A stretch of 64,000 nt of DNA from UBA2387 sp019454665 (GTDB lineage: Bacteria > Armatimonadota > Fimbriimonadia > Fimbriimonadales > Fimbriimonadaceae), in the NCBI GenBank assembly GCA_045862995.1, contig BTVX01000008.1, forward strand, positions 1 through 64,000, written 5' to 3'. The notes below the pieces were generated by a model. The model was not told the origin of the DNA and searched no databases. It worked only from the letters and a program-made list of their open reading frames with translations. The first letter of the stretch is position 1; each line of letters opens with the position of its first letter. Both the position numbers and the translations under genes were made by a program. Positions 50,171 to 58,687 of this stretch are shown in pieces.

Positions 50171-51390
50171 GCCAATCGGCGGACGGCGAAGGCGGCGGCG
50201 CGGTGGTTCGAGGAAGCCAAGACGCGCAACTCGGCCAAGCCGGAATCGGTCGAAGCCAGAGCGGCGCAGACGGCGTCCACCACATCCCCGTGCAGGTCGG
50301 GGTCGAAGCGACGCCACGCCGTGCGCAACGCCTCCACCGAGGACTCGCGCCCGACGGCGGCACGCGCGGCGGCCAACGCCAGCGAAGGCAGGCCGCTGTT
50401 CAAAGCGCTTGCGATCAGCCGGTCCGAGTTCGGCCCCCGGCATCCGCTCGCCACTTGCAGCACGAACGGCGACAGAATCCCCGGCGACAACGCCTCGTCG
50501 CCAGCGGTCTGCAGACCGCTCACTGCGGCCAAACGCAGGTCCAGGTCCGACTCGCCCTGGAACCCCCACAGCAGCCGGATGGCCGACGGCGAGCCCACCC
50601 GGCCCAAGCCGATCGCCGCCAACGAGCGCAGATCGGAGGGCGCGGCTCCGTCGCGCAGCGTCTTGACCAGCAGCGCCTCGGAACGCGGATCGGCGATGGA
50701 ACTGAGGGCGGTCAGGTAGGCGACCCGCTCGTCCGCCGGGGCTTCCTCGTACATGGCGGTCAGTTTCTCGACGGCCTCGGGCGCCCGGATCTTGCCCAAC
50801 ACATCGGCGGCTGCGCCTCGGGTGTCGCGGTCCTCGTGGTCGAGGTACGGCATGGCGACCGGAATCGCCGCTCGGCCCCGCTCGACCAGAAAAGCGATCG
50901 CGTTGGCGCGCGCGGCGGGCACGGCCAATTGCGCGGCTGCTTCGGTCACAGCCCCATCGCCCGCAGCCCGCAGGGCTGCGAACACGGCGTTGCGCTGGAA
51001 ACCGCCCGACTCCTTGAGTTCGGCGGCGACCGCTTGGGTCTGAACCGGCCCGATAGCCGCTAGCGTGGCCGCCAGCGAGGCGCGGGCGTCTTCGTCGAGC
51101 GTGCCCAGCAAGACCACGGCAAGCCGCGCCATCTCGGGCGCATCGGTGTGCCGCGCCATGTTCTCGGCCATCTTGCGGCGCTCGGCCGGCTCAAGACCTT
51201 TGTAGAAGTTGGCGGCATCGGGACGCGTGGCCAAGGCGACGAAGAACGCGCGTTGGGCGGGCGTGGCTTCTCCTAGGGCGGTGGCGCGGTCTCGCGCCGT
51301 TGTCCACGCGTTCCACGCGAACAGCCCGCCCGCCAAGGCCAGCATGGCCAGCAGGAGTTGCAGGGCGCGCACGCGTGCCGAACCGCGCAT
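50152..51390 (-). CDS. Membrane-anchored HEAT-repeat protein
   Basis: This 412-residue protein has one N-terminal membrane anchor or signal (VRALQLLLAMLALAGGLFAW) followed by HEAT/PBS-lyase type helical repeats: VAVLLGTLDEDARASLAATLAAIG-like units, YLDHEDRDTRGAAADVLGKIRAPEAVEKL, and LAAIGLGRVGSPSAIRLLWGF. HEAT repeats mediate protein-protein contacts; no enzymatic motif is seen. Its C-terminus is formed by decamer repeat D. The function is unknown. Confidence 0.8.
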   Translation of the reverse strand: MRGSARVRALQLLLAMLALAGGLFAWNAWTTARDRATALGEATPAQRAFFVALATRPDAANFYKGLEPAERRKMAENMARHTDAPEMARLAVVLLGTLDEDARASLAATLAAIGPVQTQAVAAELKESGGFQRNAVFAALRAAGDGAVTEAAAQLAVPAARANAIAFLVERGRAAIPVAMPYLDHEDRDTRGAAADVLGKIRAPEAVEKLTAMYEEAPADERVAYLTALSSIADPRSEALLVKTLRDGAAPSDLRSLAAIGLGRVGSPSAIRLLWGFQGESDLDLRLAAVSGLQTAGDEALSPGILSPFVLQVASGCRGPNSDRLIASALNSGLPSLALAAARAAVGRESSVEALRTAWRRFDPDLHGDVVDAVCAALASTDSGLAELRVLASSNHRAAAFAVRRLALVGLG

Positions 51391-51445
51391 GGGCCCGAGA
51401 TTCGACGCTCGGCGTCAAAGTCCTGCCGATGCCACAATGGAACCC

Positions 51446-51883
51446 ATGATCGTCGCCCTCGGATCGGACCACGCCGGATACGCGCACAAGGAAGCCGTGC
51501 AGGCCCACTTGCGTTCGCTGGGGCACACCGTGCTCGATTGCGGCACCGATTCGGCCGAAGCATGCGACTATCCCGACTTCATTCGCCCGGCGGCGCTCGC
51601 CGTGGCGAGTGGCGAAGCCGATCGTGGCATCGTGTTCGGCGGCTCGGGCAACGGCGAAGCGATCGTGGCCAACCGAGTGGCCGGCATCCGATGCGCGGTC
51701 TGCTGGTCGGAAGAGACGGCGATTCTGGCGCGTCGGCACAACGACGCGAACATGATCTCGCTCGGCGAGCGCTTGGTGCCGCTCGAGACCGCGCTCAGAA
51801 TCGTAGACCGGTTCTTGGGCGAACCCTTCGACGGCGGCCGCCACGCGCGGCGCATCGCCAAGATAGACGAACCGCTCGCCTAA
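51446..51883 (+). CDS. rpiB: Ribose 5-phosphate isomerase B
   Basis: This 145-residue enzyme interconverts ribose 5-phosphate and ribulose 5-phosphate. The RpiB/LacA family motifs are GSDHAGYAHKEAVQAHL, DCGTDSAEACDYPDF, GIVFGGSGNGEAIVANRVAGIRCAVCW and ARRHNDANMISLGERLV; a Cys/Ser at the catalytic base position is normal for the family. The ATG at 51437 is an alternative start. Its stop overlaps the convergent prs stop (CTAA). Its proximity to prs, which uses ribose 5-phosphate, is functionally sensible. Confidence 0.94.
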   Translation: MIVALGSDHAGYAHKEAVQAHLRSLGHTVLDCGTDSAEACDYPDFIRPAALAVASGEADRGIVFGGSGNGEAIVANRVAGIRCAVCWSEETAILARRHNDANMISLGERLVPLETALRIVDRFLGEPFDGGRHARRIAKIDEPLA

Positions 51884-52821
51884 CGCCAGCTGGTGAACAA
51901 CTGGCTGACCGACTCGTTCAGGTGAATGCGCCGGATCGCCTCGCCGAACAGTGGCGCCGATTCCAGCACGGTGAGCTTGGGCACGCGCTTGGAAGCCGGG
52001 ATCGGGATGGTGTCCACTACGATCACCTCTTCGATCACGCTGTCCTGAAGCCGTTGCGCCGCGCTCCCGCTGAGCACGGGATGCGTGCACGAGACCACGA
52101 CCGACGTCGCGCCCCGCTTCATGAGCGCTTCCGCACCCTGAACCACGGACCCGCCCGTGTCAATCATGTCGTCAATCATCACGCACTTCTTGCCCTCGAC
52201 TTCGCCGATGATCTCCACGATGTCCACCTTGTTCGGCTCGGGGCGTCGTTTGGCGATGATCGCCAGGGGTGCCTTGAGCATTTCCGCCAGGGCTCGGGCG
52301 CGCGGCACGCCACCCACGTCCGGACTGACCACCACCACGTCTTGATCCAGAAACCCCTGCTCCAGCATGTAGTTTCCGATGATCGGTCCGCCGTAAAGGT
52401 GGTCCACCGGGATGTTGAAGAACCCCTGAATCTGTTCGGCGTGCAGGTCGCAGGTCACGATGCGGTGCGCGCCGGCCATCGTGATCAAGTCGGCCACCAG
52501 TCGTGCCGTCACAGGCTCGCGCGGCTTGATCTTTTTATCCTGCCTCGCGTAACCGTAATACGGCATGACAACCGTAATGCGGCTGGCCGACGCCCGCCGG
52601 AACGCATCCAGCATCACCAGGAGTTGCATCAGGTTGTCGTTGACCGGGGCGCACGTCGGCTGGAGGATGAACACGTCGTTGCCGCGCGCGCTTTCCTCGA
52701 CCATCACGCGCACTTCCCCATCCGAGAACTGGGTGCACGTCATGCGGCCAAGTTCGATGCCGAGGTGGTCGGCGATCCGGCCACCCAGTTCGGGGTTCGC
52801 CGTGCCGGCAAACAGCTTCAT
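51880..52821 (-). CDS. prs: Ribose-phosphate pyrophosphokinase
   Basis: This 313-residue enzyme makes PRPP from ribose 5-phosphate and ATP for nucleotide, His and Trp synthesis. Motifs include FSDGEVRV, the flexible loop YYGYARQDKK, CDLHAEQIQGFF, the pyrophosphate loop VVVSPDVGG and the PRPP-binding site CVMIDDMIDTGGS. The ATG at 52821 gives the canonical KLFAGTANPEL start and lies 14 bases after glmU, the common gene order glmU-prs. Confidence 0.97.
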   Translation of the reverse strand: MKLFAGTANPELGGRIADHLGIELGRMTCTQFSDGEVRVMVEESARGNDVFILQPTCAPVNDNLMQLLVMLDAFRRASASRITVVMPYYGYARQDKKIKPREPVTARLVADLITMAGAHRIVTCDLHAEQIQGFFNIPVDHLYGGPIIGNYMLEQGFLDQDVVVVSPDVGGVPRARALAEMLKAPLAIIAKRRPEPNKVDIVEIIGEVEGKKCVMIDDMIDTGGSVVQGAEALMKRGATSVVVSCTHPVLSGSAAQRLQDSVIEEVIVVDTIPIPASKRVPKLTVLESAPLFGEAIRRIHLNESVSQLFTSWR

Positions 52822-52835
52822 GCCCGTCAGCGGTC

Positions 52836-54242
52836 TCAGTTCGAGCCCTGGTTCTGACGTTCGGCGATCTTCCTGGCGCGAAAGTGTGGTGCCCATTCCG
52901 GTTTGACCTCTTGGCGAGCGCGCCCCAGAGCCAAGGCCTCCGCCTCGACGTCGTGGGAGATGACGCTGCCCGCCGCGATGATCGCGCCCGCGCCGATTTC
53001 GACCGGAGCGATCAACGTGCTATTAGACCCCACAAACGCCCCGTCCCCGATCTTGGTGCGATGCTTGAGGAATCCGTCGTAGTTGCACGTGATGGTCCCG
53101 GCGCCGATGTTGGCCTTCGCGCCCACTTCGGCGTCCCCGATGTACGTCAGGTGGCTGACGCTGGACTTCTCGCCGATCACGGCGTTCTTGATCTCCACGA
53201 AGTTGCCGATCTTCGCGCCGGCGCGCAGTTCGGCGTGAGGGCGGATGTTGGCGAACGGCCCCACGCGCACGCCATCGGCGACCCTGGCGCGGTTGAGATG
53301 GCTCATCAGGATTTCGCACCTGTCGCCGATGGAACAATCGCGGATGAGCGTGTTCGGGCCGACTTCCGTACCTTTGCCCACCGTTGTCGCGCCTTCGATC
53401 ACGGTGTTGGGGTGGATGACGGCATCCATGCCCAGCACCACGTCCGGACCGATGAACGCCGTATCGGGGTCCACGATGGTCACGCCCGCCTTGGCGTGCC
53501 GCTCGAGAATCCGCAACCGCAATTCCTTGGCTGCAAGGGCCAACTGCCACCGGTCGTTGACGCCCGTCATAACCGCAGCGTCTTCGAAGATCACGGTCTC
53601 GACCTTGCCGCCATCCTTGTACACTGCTTCCAACATGTCGGTCAGGTAGTACTCGCCCTGGGCGTTCTCGGCGCTGAGCGTGGGCAAAAGTCGGAACAGC
53701 GTCTTGGCGTCGAAGCAATAGACGCTGACGCAGACCTCCTTGAGTTTGCGCTGCTCCGGCGTGGCGTCCTTCTCTTCGACGATCGCGCACGGCTGGCCTT
53801 TGGCATCGCGCAGAATGCGCCCGTAACCCGTGGGGTCGTCGAACACGACGGTTGCGACCGTGGCATGGTTGCCTCCCGTCCGATGGGCATCGGCCAACTT
53901 CTTCAACGAGGCGCCGTCGATCAGGGGCAGGTCGCCCGCGCTGACCAACACCGGACCCTCGTAGTCGCTCAGCACCTGCTCGGCCATCATCGCGGCGTGG
54001 CCCGTGCCTTTCTGTTCGGTCTGTTCCGCGTAGAGGTACGAGCCGCCGAGCACGTCGCGCATCACGTCGCCACGGTGCCCGACGACGAACGCGATGGGGT
54101 CTGCACCCGCCTGACGCATCGCGCGTCCCACCAAGCCGCCCAGCGGCACACCCAAAACGGGCATCGCGCACTTGGGCAAATCCGACTTCATCCGTGTGCC
54201 CTTGCCAGCGGCGAGCACGATTCCTGCCAATCGTTCAGTCAT
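52836..54242 (-). CDS. glmU: Bifunctional N-acetylglucosamine-1-phosphate uridylyltransferase/acetyltransferase
   Basis: This 468-residue enzyme makes UDP-GlcNAc for peptidoglycan and other glycans. The N-terminal pyrophosphorylase has GIVLAAGKGTRMKSDLPK and QKGTGHA, and the C-terminal part is a left-handed beta-helix of hexapeptide repeats (FIGPDVVLGMDAVIHPNTVIEG...), with the acetyltransferase active-site stretch ANIGAGTITCNYDGFLKHRTKIGDG. Full length is typical. It leads an operon with prs. Confidence 0.97.
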   Translation of the reverse strand: MTERLAGIVLAAGKGTRMKSDLPKCAMPVLGVPLGGLVGRAMRQAGADPIAFVVGHRGDVMRDVLGGSYLYAEQTEQKGTGHAAMMAEQVLSDYEGPVLVSAGDLPLIDGASLKKLADAHRTGGNHATVATVVFDDPTGYGRILRDAKGQPCAIVEEKDATPEQRKLKEVCVSVYCFDAKTLFRLLPTLSAENAQGEYYLTDMLEAVYKDGGKVETVIFEDAAVMTGVNDRWQLALAAKELRLRILERHAKAGVTIVDPDTAFIGPDVVLGMDAVIHPNTVIEGATTVGKGTEVGPNTLIRDCSIGDRCEILMSHLNRARVADGVRVGPFANIRPHAELRAGAKIGNFVEIKNAVIGEKSSVSHLTYIGDAEVGAKANIGAGTITCNYDGFLKHRTKIGDGAFVGSNSTLIAPVEIGAGAIIAAGSVISHDVEAEALALGRARQEVKPEWAPHFRARKIAERQNQGSN

Positions 54243-54326
54243 GTATGGCCAATCCTGTCCCTATCGCATCCTTGCGCAGGAGGTCTAAAGGATACGACAT
54301 CGGAGCCGTCGTTGACGCCGCGAGCG

Positions 54327-55802
54327 TTACCGGGACAGGAACTTCGCGAGCAATTCACGTTGCCGCTCGGTGGCTTCGGGGCTCGCGACCAACCCGCCAT
54401 CCTCCGGCAACAGCCCGATCCCACCCAGCAACTCGTAAGGCAACTCCGCCGTGCTCCTGACCATGCGATCGTAAAGCGGCCCGAACGCCTCGCCGCCCAA
54501 AAGGATGAGTTCGGCCCGGATGGCGTCCTCGCCGAAGCCGGGTTTGGGCAGGCCGTACTTGGCGTACATCCCGCGCATCAGGTGATCCAGGCTCTTATCG
54601 CCATCGGTCGCGGCGCGGAGCGCGGCATCCAGCAGCAAGCCGATGACCAGGCCCTTGTTGTAGTAACTGAGGTCGCCAACCCCGAAACCACCGTTCTCCC
54701 AGGCCTCCCACGAAGCGTCTTCGACCGTCTTGGTGCGTCGCGTCCGCCCGTTCTGGAGCGTGGCGATCTGGCCCGCCATGTTGCCGAGGAACTGCTCGGG
54801 AGTCATGAGCCCAGCCCACAGGACGAGCCGGTGCGCATAGTAATCCGTCACGCCCTCGGAGAACCAGAGGTTCTTGGTGCGCACGGGCTTTGTGTAATCG
54901 AACGGCCCCAGAACGGCCGGGCGGAGCCGCTTGACGTTCCACGTGTGGAAAAACTCGTGGGCGGCCAGCGTGTCTACGTTGAGCGAACGCGTGTTCCAGA
55001 TGTTGAGGACCGTGCTCGAGCGGTGCTCCAGGCCGCCGCTGAACGCACCGGGGTCGAGGTGGACCAGGTACAGGTAGCGGGGGAACGGGGCATCGCCCCA
55101 GAACCTGATCCCGGCCTCCGAAATGCGCCGGAAGCGTTCGGTCTCGAAGTCGAGATTGGCCTGGATGTCGCCGCGCAAGGTGCTGAAGACAGCCTCGAAC
55201 GGTTTGCCGCCCGCCGAGAAGGTTCGCCGCTCGAACCGGCCCATCTGGATGGGGTGGTCAATGAACTCGTCGTAGTCGGCCGATTTGTAGCGCCCGTCGC
55301 CCGCCGGGTCCATGGCCGTGGCGATCTCCCATCCACGAGGCAACCGGATCGTGAGCCAGTGGGTCTCGGTCATGCGTGTGGGCGAGTAGACAAACGTGGA
55401 CGGGCCGTTCACAAACGCCTTGTCGCCTTGGATGCTCGCCCCGAAGAATCCCGGCGCCGGGTCGTCCGCGAGCACGCGGTAGGAGAAGCTGATCGGCTCG
55501 GCGCCCGGGTTCTGGACCGTCCACTCGCGCGTGCCCGAGCGTTCCACCTTCAGCGGCTGGCCGCTGGCGTCGGCGGCCCGCACGTCCGAGATCTTCTCCT
55601 GGTAGTTGAGGATGAAGTAGAACCCGGGGCACCATGCGGGAATCTGAAAGACCTCCTTTTCCGCAGCCTTGTCCAGCCGGACCGACACGCGGTACTGGCG
55701 CGCGACCGAGTCCGGCTCGATGGCATAGTGCAGATCGGCCGTGGCCAAGCCGGCGAGAGCCAAGGCGAGAAGGGTTCCAACGGTGCGCATGGTCTTGTTC
55801 AT
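54327..55802 (-). CDS. M61 family peptidase (glycyl aminopeptidase-like), no PDZ domain
   Basis: This 491-residue exported metallopeptidase has a signal peptide (RTVGTLLALALAGLATA), an N-terminal beta domain (FQIPAWCPGFYFILNYQEKISDVRA), and a thermolysin-like catalytic domain with zinc motif HEFFH at residues 282-286 and the third ligand Glu in WFSEGVTDYYAHRL. Family members usually have a C-terminal PDZ domain and about 600 residues; here the chain ends after the catalytic domain. The ATG at 55790, preceded by TATGAA at seven bases, is an alternative start. The gene diverges from the ALDH gene. Confidence 0.88.
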   Translation of the reverse strand: MNKTMRTVGTLLALALAGLATADLHYAIEPDSVARQYRVSVRLDKAAEKEVFQIPAWCPGFYFILNYQEKISDVRAADASGQPLKVERSGTREWTVQNPGAEPISFSYRVLADDPAPGFFGASIQGDKAFVNGPSTFVYSPTRMTETHWLTIRLPRGWEIATAMDPAGDGRYKSADYDEFIDHPIQMGRFERRTFSAGGKPFEAVFSTLRGDIQANLDFETERFRRISEAGIRFWGDAPFPRYLYLVHLDPGAFSGGLEHRSSTVLNIWNTRSLNVDTLAAHEFFHTWNVKRLRPAVLGPFDYTKPVRTKNLWFSEGVTDYYAHRLVLWAGLMTPEQFLGNMAGQIATLQNGRTRRTKTVEDASWEAWENGGFGVGDLSYYNKGLVIGLLLDAALRAATDGDKSLDHLMRGMYAKYGLPKPGFGEDAIRAELILLGGEAFGPLYDRMVRSTAELPYELLGGIGLLPEDGGLVASPEATERQRELLAKFLSR

Positions 55803-55845
55803 ACGACGCTGGGGCGCAAGACGACGTGACCACCAGCCCGGCAGA

Positions 55846-55851
55846 TACAAT
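55846..55851 (+). promoter_or_regulatory. -10 box for a leaderless ALDH transcript
   Basis: TACAAT ends six bases before the ATG at 55858. No RBS precedes the ATG and no clear -35 is visible. Confidence 0.5.
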
Positions 55852-55857
55852 CGCTCC

Positions 55858-57357
55858 ATGAGTTTCGACCACATCCTCGCGCCGTTCGCCGCTTCCATCC
55901 AGGCGCGAGTGGGGACGGACCTTCCCGTCCACACGCCCATTGACGGCTCGCCGCTGGCCACGCTGCGCGTGGACACGAAGGCGGAGACGACCGCCGCGAT
56001 CGGCAAGGCACAGGACGCGTTCCTCGCATGGCGAGACGTCCCCGCTCCCAAGCGTGGCGAACTCGTGCGCCGGTTCGGCAACGCCCTGCGCGAGCACAAG
56101 GAGGCTCTGGCAGCCCTGGTCACGCTCGAATGCGGCAAGATTCTCGAGGAGGGCCGCGGGGAAGTGCAGGAGATGATTGACATCTGCGACTTCGCCGTGG
56201 GCCTCTCTCGGCAGTTGCACGGGCTGACCATCGCCTCCGAGCGGCAGGACCACGTGATGCAGGAGAACTGGCTCCCGCTGGGTCCCATCGGCGTCATCTC
56301 GGCGTTCAACTTCCCCGTGGCCGTGTGGTCTTGGAACGCGGCGCTGGCGTGGGTGTGCGGCGATCCCGTGGTTTGGAAGCCTTCGGAGAAGACGCCCATC
56401 ACCGCTCTCGCTTGCCAAGCCATCTTCGAATCGGTCGCCCGCGAGTTCGGCGCGCCCGAGGGGCTCAGCCAAGTCGTCCTCGGCGGGGTCGAAGTCGGCG
56501 AGGCGTTGGTGGACGACCACCGGCTCCCGCTCATCAGCGCCACGGGCAGCACGCGCATGGGCCGCGCCGTCGGTCCCCGCGTCGCCCAGCGCTTTGGTCG
56601 CTGTCTGCTCGAGTTGGGCGGCAACAATGCTGTCATCGTCGCGCCCAGCGCCGACCTGAGCGTGGCACTGCCCTCGCTCGTGTTCGGTTCGATCGGCACC
56701 GCCGGGCAGCGATGCACCTCGACCCGCCGCGTGATCGTCCACCGCTCGCTGTGGGACGAAGTCTACGACCGGCTGGCGACCGCGGTGCAAACGGTGGCGT
56801 GCGCCCGAACGGGCAGCCCGCTCGAGCCGGGCACGTTGATCGGCCCGCTGATTGACCGTGGCTCGTTCGAGGCGATGCAGGCCACGTTGGCCGAGGTCCG
56901 CCCGCAAGCCATCAAGGTCTCGGGCGGCGAACGCGTCATGCACGACGTTTATCCGAACGGCTACTACGTGCGTCCAGCGGTGGTCAAGATCGCCGGCCAA
57001 CCCGACGTCGTGTGCCGCGAGACGTTCGCGCCCATCGCGTTCGTCATGCCCTACAACGACTTGGAAGAGGCGATGGCCGTCCACAACGCCGTCCCGCAGG
57101 GGCTGAGTTCGGCGATCATGACCACCGACCTGCGCGAGGCCGAGTTCTTCAAGCGACGCAGCGATTGCGGCATCGCCAACGTGAACATCGGCACCAGCGG
57201 CGCCGAGATCGGCGGCGCGTTCGGCGGCGAGAAGGAGACCGGCGGAGGGCGCGAGTCGGGATCGGACGCGTGGAAGCAGTACATGCGGCGTCAGACCAGC
57301 ACGACCTACTTCGGCCTAACCGCCCCGCAACTGGCGCAGGGCATCCGATTCGACTGA
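55858..57357 (+). CDS. ALDH7-type aldehyde dehydrogenase (aminoadipate-semialdehyde dehydrogenase-like)
   Basis: This 499-residue NAD-dependent dehydrogenase belongs to the ALDH7 (antiquitin) branch. Indicative motifs are ISAFNFPVAVWSWNAALA, SATGSTRMGRAVG, the catalytic Glu in LELGGNNAVIV, the catalytic Cys in GTAGQRCTSTRR, and the C-terminal GGAFGGEKETGGGRESGSDAWK that is characteristic of ALDH7. Known members oxidise alpha-aminoadipate semialdehyde in lysine breakdown or act on betaine aldehyde. No lysine-catabolism partner is adjacent; a class III aminotransferase lies 5 kb downstream. A TACAAT box six bases before the ATG suggests a leaderless message. Confidence 0.92.
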   Translation: MSFDHILAPFAASIQARVGTDLPVHTPIDGSPLATLRVDTKAETTAAIGKAQDAFLAWRDVPAPKRGELVRRFGNALREHKEALAALVTLECGKILEEGRGEVQEMIDICDFAVGLSRQLHGLTIASERQDHVMQENWLPLGPIGVISAFNFPVAVWSWNAALAWVCGDPVVWKPSEKTPITALACQAIFESVAREFGAPEGLSQVVLGGVEVGEALVDDHRLPLISATGSTRMGRAVGPRVAQRFGRCLLELGGNNAVIVAPSADLSVALPSLVFGSIGTAGQRCTSTRRVIVHRSLWDEVYDRLATAVQTVACARTGSPLEPGTLIGPLIDRGSFEAMQATLAEVRPQAIKVSGGERVMHDVYPNGYYVRPAVVKIAGQPDVVCRETFAPIAFVMPYNDLEEAMAVHNAVPQGLSSAIMTTDLREAEFFKRRSDCGIANVNIGTSGAEIGGAFGGEKETGGGRESGSDAWKQYMRRQTSTTYFGLTAPQLAQGIRFD

Positions 57358-57371
57358 GGGGCGGCGCCCCT
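57357..57371. terminator. Small hairpin between convergent stops
   Basis: AGGGGC-GGC-GCCCCT forms a 6-bp stem lying over both convergent stop codons (ALDH and DUF1501 genes). No U-tract on either side, so termination is only possible. Confidence 0.3.
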
Positions 57372-58677
57372 ACCCTTCGACCGCGCCTCGGAACGTGGGT
57401 GTGAATTCGGGGAACACGGTGCTCAGACTGGAGTTGCCGAGGCGCTTCTGAACCACTTCGGCAAGGATGTCCCGATAGTCAATGGTCACTTGCAGGTCCT
57501 GGCCTTCGAACAACTGGTCGGGCGCGAGTCCGGGCCATTGGGTCAGCACGCGGTTGCCGATAACGTTGCCGCCCATCAGCCACATGCAGTTGCCGTGCCC
57601 GTGGTCGGTGCCATAGCTCCCGTTTTGAGCCAGGACGCGCCCAAATTCGGAGACCACCACCAGGGTGACGCGGTTCATGAACCCGGCGGCCTGCAAATCT
57701 GTGTAAAAAGCGCGCAAACCGACCGCAAACGCGTCCATGAGCGAGGCCATTTGGCCGTCCAACGGGAACTGGTACTCGTGGGTGTCCCATCCGCCAAAGT
57801 CTATGTGCAGCGCTTCGATTCCCGCCTCGTAGCGGATCAGCGCGGCGGCGGCTTTCAACGACATGGAGAACTCGTTCTCGGCATAGACCGCACCCCCGGC
57901 AGGCGTGTAGTTCTGGAAGTTCAGGTTGGCCAACATCTGCAGCGTGGCATCCACGTTGGCGGCGGCTTTGGCCAACGCGGCATCGGCCGCGGCGTAGGCG
58001 TTCTGCAACCAGTTCCGGCGTCCTTCGAGCGTTTCGTCGAAGCCGCCGATCTTGTAGTCCTGCAACGTGGACAGCGGAAGGGTCTTGGGGCCGCCTTCCA
58101 CGGTCAGCGGCACCTGATGGGTAAGCGCGACGCCCCGGACCGGCGCCGCCGGACTCATCGGAGGAGCAGTACTCAGGTGCCGACCCAGCCAGCCCGTCCA
58201 CAGGCGCTTGTCCGGCTTGCCCGCCTCCATGAAGTGCTGGGCGTCGAAGTGCGATTTGGTTTCGTCGCGCGAACCGGTCGCATGCACGATGAGCAGGTCG
58301 CCCGCGTCGTAGATGGACTTCAGGGGTTGCAGCGCCGGGGCCAGCCCGAAAAACCCGTTCAGGTTGATCGCCTTCTGGGTCGCCGAACTGTCGGGTCGTG
58401 GGATGGCGAGCTGGGGCCGAGCCGTGTAGTAGTTCGGCTCTCCAAAGGGGACGCACATGGACAGGCCATCGCATCCGCCGCGAAGGTAGACCGAGACGAT
58501 GATGTCCCGCTCTTCGCCAAACATCGCGTCGAGCCGATCGCGCGAGGCGAACTTGACGTTGGGCAACCACGAAGGACCTAGGGCGGCCAGAGCGGCGGCC
58601 TTCGCACCAAGACCCAAGAACCCGCGTCGGGAGAGGGTCTCGTATTCGCTGCAGCCTTTGAATCGCGGTCCACTCAT
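57370..58677 (-). CDS. DUF1501 secreted protein (Tat signal)
   Basis: This 435-residue protein starts with a twin-arginine signal (LSRRGFLGLGAKAAALAALG), then a DUF1501 domain of the alkaline-phosphatase/sulfatase-like fold: IIVSVYLRGGCDGLSMCVPFG, LHIDFGGWDTHEYQ, LVVVSEFGRVLAQNGSYGTDHGHGNCMWLMGG. Function is not established, although the fold and the WDTH and GTDHG motifs resemble metal-binding phosphatases. It follows the DUF1800 gene after 10 bases, a very common pairing in Planctomycetes and others. Confidence 0.9.
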   Translation of the reverse strand: MSGPRFKGCSEYETLSRRGFLGLGAKAAALAALGPSWLPNVKFASRDRLDAMFGEERDIIVSVYLRGGCDGLSMCVPFGEPNYYTARPQLAIPRPDSSATQKAINLNGFFGLAPALQPLKSIYDAGDLLIVHATGSRDETKSHFDAQHFMEAGKPDKRLWTGWLGRHLSTAPPMSPAAPVRGVALTHQVPLTVEGGPKTLPLSTLQDYKIGGFDETLEGRRNWLQNAYAAADAALAKAAANVDATLQMLANLNFQNYTPAGGAVYAENEFSMSLKAAAALIRYEAGIEALHIDFGGWDTHEYQFPLDGQMASLMDAFAVGLRAFYTDLQAAGFMNRVTLVVVSEFGRVLAQNGSYGTDHGHGNCMWLMGGNVIGNRVLTQWPGLAPDQLFEGQDLQVTIDYRDILAEVVQKRLGNSSLSTVFPEFTPTFRGAVEG

Positions 58678-58687
58678 GGGTGTGTCC

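Noticed and set aside
54930..54955. CGTTCCACGTGTGGAA as a parS site
   Set aside because: The right half mismatches the consensus at several positions, and it encodes the HTWNVK segment of the M61 peptidase.
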